10,588 nucleotides of DNA from UBA6022 sp035704495 (GTDB lineage Bacteria > Patescibacteriota > Saccharimonadia > Saccharimonadales > Saccharimonadaceae). Position 1 is the first letter of the stretch. Every line of letters begins with the position of its first letter. Both the position numbers and the translations under genes were made by a program. Positions 6,179 to 10,588 of this stretch are shown here, in pieces. The stretch spans positions 1 through 10,588 of the forward strand of contig DASSWW010000001.1 in the NCBI GenBank assembly GCA_035704495.1, read 5' to 3'. The notes below the pieces were generated by a model that worked only from the letters and a program-made list of their open reading frames with translations, did no database searches and was not told where the DNA came from.

Positions 6179-6781
6179 TTATTCGTTTACGCCAAGTTCA
6201 ATACGCTTGAACTGCGCGACGCGGATGTTTTCGCCACTTTTGGCAATTTGTTCTTTGATACGTTCGCCAACAGTCATACTGTCATCCAGTACGAACACTT
6301 GTTCGCTGAGTACTTGTTCGGCGAAGTGCTTTTTCAACTGGCCTTCGACGATTTTTTCGGCCATTTCAGCTGGCTTGCTTTTCAGTGCATCGCTTTCTAG
6401 CAGCTCTTTTTTCTTGGCGTCGTAATCTGCCGCTGGAATATCTTCCATGGTCGAATATTTTGGTGACATCGCTGCAATTTGCATCGCAATATGATGAGCG
6501 AATTCTTTAAATTCTGGCAGACGTGCCACAAAATCAGTTTCGCAGTTTACTTCAACAATCACGCCGATGCGGTCGCTGTGGACGTAGCTGTCGATGACGC
6601 CTTCACGAGTCTCGCGGTCGCCTTTTTTCTCGGCTTTTGTTAGCCCTTTTTTACGCATTGCTTCTAGTGCTTTGTCAAAATCACCATTTGCTTCAACAAG
6701 CGCACCTTTGGCGTCGGTCAAGCCAACACCGGTAAGTTCTTTTAGTTTTTTGATATCTTCGATAGAAATAGTACTAGCCAT
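6179..6781 (-). CDS. tsf: Translation elongation factor Ts
   Basis: 200 residues, the short form (like Thermus, about 196) rather than the 283-residue E. coli form. EF-Ts releases GDP from EF-Tu so that it can be recharged. Seen are the N-terminal UBA-like domain with LKELTGVGLTDAKGAL (13-28), the signature CETDFVAR (80-87) with the TDFV motif that contacts EF-Tu, and one core subdomain ending RVAQFKRIELG. The start is 3 bases after the rpsB stop; the ribosome binding site AGAGGAG lies within the last rpsB codons. It is the second and last gene of the rpsB-tsf operon. pyrH, which often follows, is not here. Confidence 0.97.
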   Translation of the reverse strand: MASTISIEDIKKLKELTGVGLTDAKGALVEANGDFDKALEAMRKKGLTKAEKKGDRETREGVIDSYVHSDRIGVIVEVNCETDFVARLPEFKEFAHHIAMQIAAMSPKYSTMEDIPAADYDAKKKELLESDALKSKPAEMAEKIVEGQLKKHFAEQVLSEQVFVLDDSMTVGERIKEQIAKSGENIRVAQFKRIELGVNE

Positions 6782-6784
6782 CGT

Positions 6785-7501
6785 TTATTTCTCCTCTGTT
6801 TTATCAGCTGGTTTTTGTGCGCCGGCGCCTTCTGCGACTGCGGCACTAAAATAATCAAGCAATAATTGCACACCCTTGATAGCATCGTCATTACCTGGAA
6901 CAACGTAATCAATTTGGCTTGGATCGGCGTTCGTATCAACGATACCGACAACTGGGACACCAAGTGTTTTCGCTTCTTTTAGCGCATTAGCGTCTGTAAT
7001 AACGTCAGTCACAATGACCGCACCTAATTTATCCAAGTTTTTGATGCCGCCATATTTAACGTTCAATTCATCAATTTCTTCTTGAAAACGCTGTACTTCA
7101 AGTTTGTTATAGCGCTTTTCCAGGTCACCTGCTGCCATACGTTTTTCTAGGTCTTTTAGCTTTTTGATTTGCTGTGTGACCGTATTAACGTTTGTCAGCA
7201 TGCCACCAACCCAACGTTCAGTGACGTATGGTTGGTTTACTTTTTCAGCTGCCTGACGAACGATGTCTTTGGCTTGTTTTTTCGTGCCAACGAACAAAAT
7301 TTGTTTGCCACTTGCGACAACTTTGGTCAGGAATGGCAATGCTTTGTCTAGGCCTTCAACCGTTTTTGTCAGATCAATAATGTGACTTTCCTGACGTTTG
7401 CTATGAATGTATGGCGCCATTTTAGGGTGCCAACGGCTTGTTTTATGTCCAAAATGAACACCAGCTTCAAGCAAAGCTTTAATATCGACAGATACTGCCA
7501 T
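6785..7501 (-). CDS. rpsB: Small ribosomal subunit protein uS2
   Basis: 238 residues, the family's usual size. Signatures are LLEAGVHFGHKTSRWHPKM (10-28), ILFVGTKKQA (68-77), the block RWVGGMLTN (96-104), an internal coiled-coil insertion (about 107-145), and DTNADPSQIDYVVPGNDDA (189-207). The protein binds the 30S head-body junction and is required for translation initiation. The C-terminal tail (about 222-238) is Ala/Glu/Lys-rich and probably disordered. The ribosome binding site AAGGAG stands 9 bases before the ATG. A leader of about 80 bases with a 14-base palindrome precedes it, which would suit control of expression at the leader level. Confidence 0.98.
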   Translation of the reverse strand: MAVSVDIKALLEAGVHFGHKTSRWHPKMAPYIHSKRQESHIIDLTKTVEGLDKALPFLTKVVASGKQILFVGTKKQAKDIVRQAAEKVNQPYVTERWVGGMLTNVNTVTQQIKKLKDLEKRMAAGDLEKRYNKLEVQRFQEEIDELNVKYGGIKNLDKLGAVIVTDVITDANALKEAKTLGVPVVGIVDTNADPSQIDYVVPGNDDAIKGVQLLLDYFSAAVAEGAGAQKPADKTEEK

Positions 7502-7532
7502 AGTTGTTTACTCCTTGTTCCTCACCCGTACA

Positions 7533-7546
7533 CCTGAATATTCAGG
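7533..7546. promoter_or_regulatory. Palindrome in the rpsB leader
   Basis: CCTGAATATTCAGG is a perfect 14-base palindrome between the predicted transcription start and the rpsB ribosome binding site. It could be a protein-binding operator or an RNA hairpin for leader control. Confidence 0.55.
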
Positions 7547-7589
7547 AGTGTTTGCACGAGTTGTGTCGTTAATAATTGTTACATAGACA

Positions 7590-7618
7590 ATAGTACTTGA
7601 TTTACCCTTTTAAATCAA
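7590..7618 (-). promoter_or_regulatory. Promoter of the rpsB-tsf operon
   Basis: On the minus strand TTGATT (7613-7618), 17 bases, then TACTAT (7590-7595). Transcription would begin near 7583, giving a leader of about 80 bases. Confidence 0.5.
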
Positions 7619-7619
7619 G
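7596..7619. repeat. Inverted repeat overlapping divergent promoters
   Basis: Perfect 9-base arms CTTGATTTA (7596-7604) and TAAATCAAG (7611-7619) with a 6-base centre. Each arm contains a TTGATT -35 element, one for each direction, so a dimeric regulator bound here would control both sides. Confidence 0.6.
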
Positions 7620-7626
7620 ATATAAC
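7598..7626 (+). promoter_or_regulatory. Distal plus-strand promoter, mirror of the rpsB promoter
   Basis: TTGATT (7598-7603), 17 bases, TATAAC (7621-7626). It would transcribe toward the HELGH protein gene with a leader of about 60 bases and shares the inverted repeat with the rpsB promoter. Confidence 0.4.
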
Positions 7627-7636
7627 CCTTGGTGAT

Positions 7637-7648
7637 TCACGAACGTGA
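7637..7648. promoter_or_regulatory. Short operator-like palindrome
   Basis: TCACGAACGTGA (arms TCACG and CGTGA around AA) stands 6 bases before the -35 box at 7655. A regulator-binding site is possible; short palindromes also occur by chance. Confidence 0.25.
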
Positions 7649-7654
7649 TTATAC

Positions 7655-7683
7655 TTGACTTTTTAACAATTTAATGCTATTAT
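7655..7683 (+). promoter_or_regulatory. Main promoter of the HELGH protein gene
   Basis: TTGACT (7655-7660), 17-base spacer ending in TGC, then TATTAT (7678-7683): both hexamers and an extended -10. The start codon lies only 11 bases after the -10, so the leader is at most a few bases long and no ribosome binding site fits. Confidence 0.75.
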
Positions 7684-7693
7684 TTACTTTACT

Positions 7694-8362
7694 ATGCATA
7701 CCACCGAAAGCCTTATTATTCCCCGTCGCTCAGACGTGATTGACACCGATCCAACAGTCACATTTGACGTAGGTGTTGGCAAACAACTAGATAAAGGCCA
7801 AGTTATCGATATCGACTATTCTGCATTGCGGCAATCACTTAGCGCGCTTGATGCACCGAACGATAACAGCCATTTATCTGTAGAAGTGTGGCCAAAACAT
7901 GCCCTGCCTAGCGGTGTAAAGGGAGCATATTCACCAGATACAACAGAAGTTGTCGTTGGAATGAATAAACCAGCTGATACGAACAAGTCATTACGACATG
8001 AACTTGGTCATTATGCCGATTTCGCCAACAACCCCTTATCCCGTAAAGATGAAATCGAAAATAAAATCGGTCAAACCGCCCTAGAAATAGTTACACCTGC
8101 CGCAACAGTAAACATCGGTTTAGGAGCGACAAAGGCTGCAATGAACATACCCGGCATCGATCAGTTGGTTAGTTCTGAATTTAGTCATTCACCCGCCTAC
8201 ACGGCAGCGCTGGAACATTTACAATCTTCATATAACCTCAGTACTGCCCTTGCCTTAGGGGCGGCTGCCGTAAGTGGGATATTTTACTACGGTCACAAAC
8301 GTGAACGAATCGCTCGAAAAGCCGGAAAACAAGACCTGCCACCTATTATCGGTATACGATAA
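7694..8362 (+). CDS. Zincin-like HELGH protein with C-terminal membrane segment, unknown family
   Basis: 222 residues. The central SLRHELGHYADF (99-110) carries HExxH (H102, E103, H106), the zinc site of gluzincin/metzincin-type metallopeptidases; the stretch before it (SVEVWPKHALP...TEVVVGM) looks like the beta-strand edge usually placed ahead of this helix. A moderately hydrophobic region (about 128-150) and a clearer membrane segment (about 182-200), followed by the basic KRERIARKAGK, suggest C-terminal anchoring with the tail inside. There is no signal peptide, so the catalytic part may face the cytoplasm. A third zinc ligand cannot be assigned by eye. The gene has its own promoter and terminator, is divergent from rpsB, and is probably translated from a nearly leaderless mRNA. 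Confidence 0.75.
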   Translation: MHTTESLIIPRRSDVIDTDPTVTFDVGVGKQLDKGQVIDIDYSALRQSLSALDAPNDNSHLSVEVWPKHALPSGVKGAYSPDTTEVVVGMNKPADTNKSLRHELGHYADFANNPLSRKDEIENKIGQTALEIVTPAATVNIGLGATKAAMNIPGIDQLVSSEFSHSPAYTAALEHLQSSYNLSTALALGAAAVSGIFYYGHKRERIARKAGKQDLPPIIGIR

Positions 8363-8403
8363 TAAATAGATAGAACCGTTTTGATTACACCTTTATAACA
8401 ACA

Positions 8404-8432
8404 AAAATACCAGTTGATCAAACTGGTATTTT
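8404..8432. terminator. Terminator, usable on both strands
   Basis: Arms AAAATACCAGTT (8404-8415) and AACTGGTATTTT (8421-8432) around GATCA. It closes the HELGH protein transcript and would also stop a minus-strand transcript coming from about 8550. Confidence 0.85.
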
Positions 8433-8435
8433 CGC

Positions 8436-8449
8436 CTTATCGCGATAAG
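8436..8449. repeat. 14-base palindrome CTTATCGCGATAAG
   Basis: A perfect palindrome just after the terminator and followed by T-rich sequence. It may be an operator, a second weak terminator, or part of a small RNA on the minus strand. Confidence 0.4.
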
Positions 8450-8663
8450 TGTTTTGTTTTCTACACGGCCCTTTCCTCAATTGTTTATCGGAATGTGCCC
8501 CGTAATCAGGTGTAAGTGTTTCTTTTTGAATAACTTACTAGCTTTTATACTTGCACAGCATAAGCATTTTGTCAACTAAACTATGGCGAACAAAGTAAGG
8601 CACATAAAAGAACGCTTTCTTTTATTTTAAAAATAAATATCCATTGATACGCAAAGAATAATA
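8450..8663. other. Intergenic stretch without a supported gene
   Basis: No convincing coding frame is seen. On the minus strand TTGACA (8570-8575) is followed after a long 20-base spacer by TATAAA (8544-8549), so a small RNA running to the terminator at 8404-8432 is conceivable. The part near 8606-8640 is very AT-rich, with an AAAAGAA/TTCTTTT hairpin, and could serve as an upstream element for the promoter at 8664. Confidence 0.35.
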
Positions 8664-8692
8664 TTGACAACACATTATTTCTATACTATTAT
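8664..8692 (+). promoter_or_regulatory. Promoter of the lipoprotein gene
   Basis: Consensus TTGACA (8664-8669), 17 bases, TATTAT (8687-8692). Transcription would begin near 8699, leaving a leader of about 30 bases with the ribosome binding site AAGGA (8721-8725). Confidence 0.8.
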
Positions 8693-8731
8693 AACCACGT
8701 CCTGAACGTCGTCCTTGTGTAAGGAACAATG

Positions 8732-9247
8732 ATGAAACGCATTATTTTTGCAAGCCTGGCAATTGCCGCCGTAGCTTTAACTGGCTGTAGCGGCAGCACA
8801 GACACTACCGACAAAGGAGATGGAGGTGGCGGCACCACGACAACCCCTGAAACGACTGTGGAAATCGATGGTAGTAAATACACCTGCGAGGAAATCACCG
8901 CTTCAGAACCTCAGGAATGTGGTCCTTTCACGCAACAAGCGTTTGACACATACAAGGAAAACATCGATGGTTACGTCAGAAGTGGCCGGCTGGGGCCGTT
9001 AAATGACGCGAACCAGTTTACCTACGAGGACGCTGCATTTGCAGGGCTTGGCGCTTGCGCCATCGTCCTTTCGGGTGAAGGTCAAAACGAATATATCGAC
9101 TTCATGATGGACACGCCACCATTTAACGATATGTTGACAGAACGAGTCATGTACCTGCCTGCCTGGTTTACTGCAGAGGACTACCTTTGTACGGATCTGG
9201 TATTTCCAGCACTAAACATGAATCCCGGCAGTTCCGCGATTCCCTAG
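8732..9247 (+). CDS. Secreted lipoprotein, possibly DUF732-like
   Basis: 171 residues from the second of two adjacent ATG codons; ATG 8732 is 6 bases from AAGGA, whereas ATG 8729 is only 3. The N-terminus MKRIIFASLAIAAVALTGC is a lipoprotein signal with lipobox LTGC, so C19 would be lipidated and the protein anchored outside the membrane. A low-complexity linker (Thr/Gly/Asp, about 20-42) follows, then a folded domain with four Cys (C52, C63, C109, C153) that could make two disulfides. The stretch AFAGLGACAIVLSGEGQNEY and the closing AEDYLCTDL loosely recall the actinobacterial secreted domain DUF732, a resemblance by eye only. It is a single gene with a strong promoter and strong terminator, implying appreciable expression. 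Function unknown. Confidence 0.85.
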   Translation: MKRIIFASLAIAAVALTGCSGSTDTTDKGDGGGGTTTTPETTVEIDGSKYTCEEITASEPQECGPFTQQAFDTYKENIDGYVRSGRLGPLNDANQFTYEDAAFAGLGACAIVLSGEGQNEYIDFMMDTPPFNDMLTERVMYLPAWFTAEDYLCTDLVFPALNMNPGSSAIP

Positions 9248-9263
9248 TTACCCCGCTGTAGAG

Positions 9264-9320
9264 AAAGCCCGTTGGATGCATCCGCGCCCAGGCCGCTTCT
9301 CCAGCGGGCTTTTTCTTTTT
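9264..9320 (+). terminator. Strong terminator after the lipoprotein gene
   Basis: A 12-bp stem (AAAGCCCGTTGG at 9264-9275 with CCAGCGGGCTTT at 9301-9312, one G-T pair) and a 25-base loop, followed by TTCTTTTT. The loop edge contains the palindrome GGATGCATCC (9274-9283), which competes with the stem. Confidence 0.85.
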
Positions 9321-9341
9321 ACTTAATAAGCCTGAACCTTA

Positions 9342-9545
9342 CTAGGCGCCCATGCGACCAGCACTACTCAGCAGAGCCAAAACCAAACCAACGCCTAGGG
9401 CAATTAACACGCCTTTTTTCGTTAAGTTGCGTTTTTTAGCAATCCGCACCACTACCCATGTTAACCCCAATACAATAAGGGGGATAATAACGAATGACCC
9501 TACCATAGCGCCAGCAGCCTCGGCCGCAGAATTAGTAGTTTCCAT
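9342..9545 (-). CDS. Small two-helix membrane protein
   Basis: 67 residues. After a polar head (METTNSAAEA) come two hydrophobic helices (about 12-35 and 45-61) joined by the basic loop RIAKKRNLTKKG, which by the positive-inside rule would face the cytoplasm, placing both ends outside. No family is recognised; the shape is common among small membrane proteins of unknown role in reduced genomes. The case for a real gene is the near-perfect ribosome binding site AAGGAGGT 5 bases before the ATG, and a promoter-like element just upstream. It is the only minus-strand gene among plus-strand neighbours in this part, and converges with the lipoprotein gene. Confidence 0.75.
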   Translation of the reverse strand: METTNSAAEAAGAMVGSFVIIPLIVLGLTWVVVRIAKKRNLTKKGVLIALGVGLVLALLSSAGRMGA

Positions 9546-9570
9546 ATATACCTCCTTTTCTTACCTACCT

Positions 9571-9590
9571 AGTGTATCAAGGTTAAGGTT
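9571..9590 (-). promoter_or_regulatory. Promoter region with tandem AACCTT repeat
   Basis: On the minus strand TGATACACT (9571-9579) is an extended -10 and is directly preceded by AACCTTAACCTT (9579-9590). The tandem repeat occupies the spacer and could be an operator for the small membrane protein gene. Confidence 0.4.
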
Positions 9591-9675
9591 ATAACAAAAT
9601 GAGAGTGACGGTTCCCCGCCCTATTTTACCTGGCTTAAAATACGATAATGCAAAACGTTGAACCTTTTCTACGAT

Positions 9676-9704
9676 TTTACAATCTGATTTAATTACAGTA
9701 TAAT
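9676..9704 (+). promoter_or_regulatory. Promoter of the orphan gene at 9740
   Basis: TTTACA (9676-9681), 17 bases, consensus TATAAT (9699-9704). Transcription would begin near 9711, leaving about 29 bases of leader with GAGGTGG. Confidence 0.8.
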
Positions 9705-9739
9705 ATGCGTGACCATGTGTATAGAATGAGGTGGTAATC

Positions 9740-10093
9740 ATGTGGTGGAACCGTCTATTCGGACGTAACAAAAACCAAGAGCAGCCGACTACCGGCAGCT
9801 CTGATACATTTCGTGAAGCGACTGGTGGTGGTTGGGGCGATCCCCCAGAAACAATCGCTAGCGATGGTGGTGATCAAAAAGATTTCGTTGAGACCCTGCT
9901 AGAGCAAGCACAACAGCAAGCTCGTGAGAGTGTCGAAATCGGTGAATCTTTCGATTTCGCCATCACCAATATACCTAACGGTATCGCGGGCCCACACGAA
10001 ATCGTGTTCGGACTGATGATGCAATCGAGTAGGTATGGTCTGTCGTGTGGCGTTGTCACGAATGAGTCCGCAAACTTTACTCGACGAGAGTAA
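9740..10093 (+). CDS. Orphan protein of unknown function
   Basis: 117 residues from ATG 9740, chosen because GAGGTG ends 6 bases before it; a GTG three codons upstream lies within the ribosome binding site itself and is unlikely. The N-terminus MWWNRLFGRNKN is short, aromatic and basic and could lie on the membrane surface. Next comes a flexible Gly/Asp/Thr-rich stretch (about 18-50), then a probable helix DFVETLLEQAQQQARESVEIG (about 51-71), then a compact region SFDFAITNIPNGIAGPHEIVFGLMM and a C-terminus with one Cys. No membrane helix or signal peptide is seen and no family is recognised. It has a strong promoter of its own and is followed by two terminators, so it is a real, independently expressed gene. 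Confidence 0.7.
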   Translation: MWWNRLFGRNKNQEQPTTGSSDTFREATGGGWGDPPETIASDGGDQKDFVETLLEQAQQQARESVEIGESFDFAITNIPNGIAGPHEIVFGLMMQSSRYGLSCGVVTNESANFTRRE

Positions 10094-10094
10094 G

Positions 10095-10138
10095 CCCCCA
10101 AAATATGTTGCAGGCATGTAGCCTCCATGTTTTGGGGG
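10095..10138 (+). terminator. Terminator after the orphan gene
   Basis: CCCCCAAAA (10095-10103) pairs with TTTTGGGGG (10130-10138), with four further inner pairs and a nested AGGC/GCCT hairpin in the loop. Downstream is TTATATGCTTTTT. It begins just past the stop codon. Confidence 0.8.
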
Positions 10139-10176
10139 TTATATGCTTTTTAGAGATGAATAAGTTGAACCTTTTA

Positions 10177-10206
10177 CTGCTATGCCTCGTATAGCAGGCC
10201 TTTTTT
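10177..10206 (+). terminator. Second terminator
   Basis: CTGCTAT (10177-10183) and ATAGCAG (10191-10197) form a 7-bp stem with a 7-base loop, then GCC and a run of T. It isolates the nuclease-like gene from upstream transcription. Confidence 0.75.
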
Positions 10207-10216
10207 ATTTTATTTC

Positions 10217-10225
10217 TGTTATCCT
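10217..10225 (+). promoter_or_regulatory. Possible extended -10 box of the nuclease-like gene
   Basis: TGTTATCCT has the TG-n-TATnnT form and ends 7 bases before the ATG at 10232. If used, the mRNA would be leaderless. No ribosome binding site is present. Confidence 0.35.
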
Positions 10226-10231
10226 TAATTT

Positions 10232-10588
10232 ATGTATCGCCGACAAGCAAAACCTGGCTGGCACATTATTGATGGCAAAATGATTCGTGTCGATTCGCAA
10301 ATGGAAGCTAAAATTATTCAGCGACTGGTCAATCATGGTTTTGCCGACAAATGGCGACGAATGCGGCGCGGCATTGCGTTTGGCCGGTCGCAATCGACAC
10401 CCGATTTAGAACTGTGTATTTTGCACGATTCTATGAACCGCCGCGCACTTGTCGAACTAAAAGCGTTTAGCGCCACCGAATTTACCACCAAAGACCGTAA
10501 ACGTATGCGTACTGCATCTAAATTTTATGGCGACGCCATCTGTTTGCTGTATGTCGAACAGTCAAAACAATGGTACTTTATCGAACCG
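10232..10588 (+). CDS. PD-(D/E)XK nuclease-like protein, C-terminus missing
   Basis: 119 residues are visible before the window ends. The arrangement SMEAKI-like helix (E25 in DSQMEAKIIQRL), then STPDLEL (P57-D58) and, 17 residues on, VELKAF (E75-x-K77) fits the PD-(D/E)XK fold: Asp then Glu-x-Lys on a beta hairpin, with a helix Glu ahead. Between them is a very basic stretch KWRRMRRG suited to nucleic acid binding. FTTKDRKRMRTASKFYG follows as a likely helix, then strand AICLLYVE and W-Y-F. Family members include DNA repair nucleases, Holliday-junction resolvases and restriction enzymes; which applies here cannot be told. The ATG is the first in frame after the terminator, and no Shine-Dalgarno is seen. 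Single gene so far as visible. Confidence 0.7.
   Translation, partial: MYRRQAKPGWHIIDGKMIRVDSQMEAKIIQRLVNHGFADKWRRMRRGIAFGRSQSTPDLELCILHDSMNRRALVELKAFSATEFTTKDRKRMRTASKFYGDAICLLYVEQSKQWYFIEP

Noticed and set aside
8493..8579. Short plus-strand frame of 28 codons (MCPVIRCKC start)
   Set aside because: No ribosome binding site, no promoter and no protein-like composition beyond a short hydrophobic run.
8583..8630. Short plus-strand frame MANKVRHIKERFLLF
   Set aside because: Only 15 codons, no ribosome binding site and inside an AT-rich upstream region.
8729..8731. First ATG of the lipoprotein gene
   Set aside because: It is only 3 bases from AAGGA; the next ATG is at 6 bases and gives a typical MKR lipoprotein signal.
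9657..10175. Direct repeat GTTGAACCTTTT as a possible attachment site
   Set aside because: A 12-base match in 10 kb is expected by chance, and the enclosed DNA carries no integrase or mobile gene.

Overview
The window looks like a chromosomal segment of a Candidate Phyla Radiation bacterium, most probably a Saccharibacteria (TM7) relative. The reasons are the short compact EF-Ts and S2, a small-genome style of tightly overlapping genes, the many membrane-anchored or secreted proteins with no recognisable family, and the mixture of housekeeping genes with orphan accessory genes. This placement is inference from protein style, not a database match. UGA is used as a normal stop (for example the ATGA overlap at 2363-2366), which argues against the recoded Gracilibacteria/Absconditabacteria.

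Left part (1-3309, minus strand): one tight operon read right to left, frr (ribosome recycling factor), a small nucleotidyltransferase-like gene, uppS (undecaprenyl diphosphate synthase), rseP (site-2 intramembrane protease) and the start of a CPBP/CAAX-type membrane protease that runs off the window. All junctions overlap or abut by a few bases, and each gene except the CPBP protease has either a visible ribosome binding site or a translational-coupling junction. The frr promoter sits directly behind the terminator of the preceding transcript.

Middle (3310-6157): an accessory block lies between frr and tsf, where pyrH sits in many bacteria. It holds a secreted alpha/beta-hydrolase (lipase/esterase-like) co-transcribed with a single-pass membrane protein, and a divergent small membrane protein. 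Downstream of the lipase is about 260 bases with several strong hairpins and a small membrane-protein-like reading frame interrupted by UGA.

Right-middle (6158-7700): rpsB and tsf form a two-gene translation operon, ended by a symmetrical terminator shared with the convergent gene. Its control region contains overlapping, inverted promoter elements facing a metalloprotease-like gene on the plus strand.

Right end (7694-10588): a set of mostly plus-strand single genes, each with its own promoter and terminator: a HELGH (zincin-like) protein, a lipoprotein, an orphan Trp-rich N-terminus protein and a truncated PD-(D/E)XK nuclease-like gene. A two-helix membrane protein lies on the minus strand among them. 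Three plus-strand genes have an extended -10 box so close to the start codon that their mRNAs are probably leaderless or nearly so.

Taken together, the core genes serve translation (S2, EF-Ts, RRF) and cell-envelope lipid-carrier synthesis and membrane proteolysis (UppS, RseP, CPBP). The accessory genes are dominated by envelope and secreted products, which would suit a host-attached lifestyle, although the sequence alone does not prove that.
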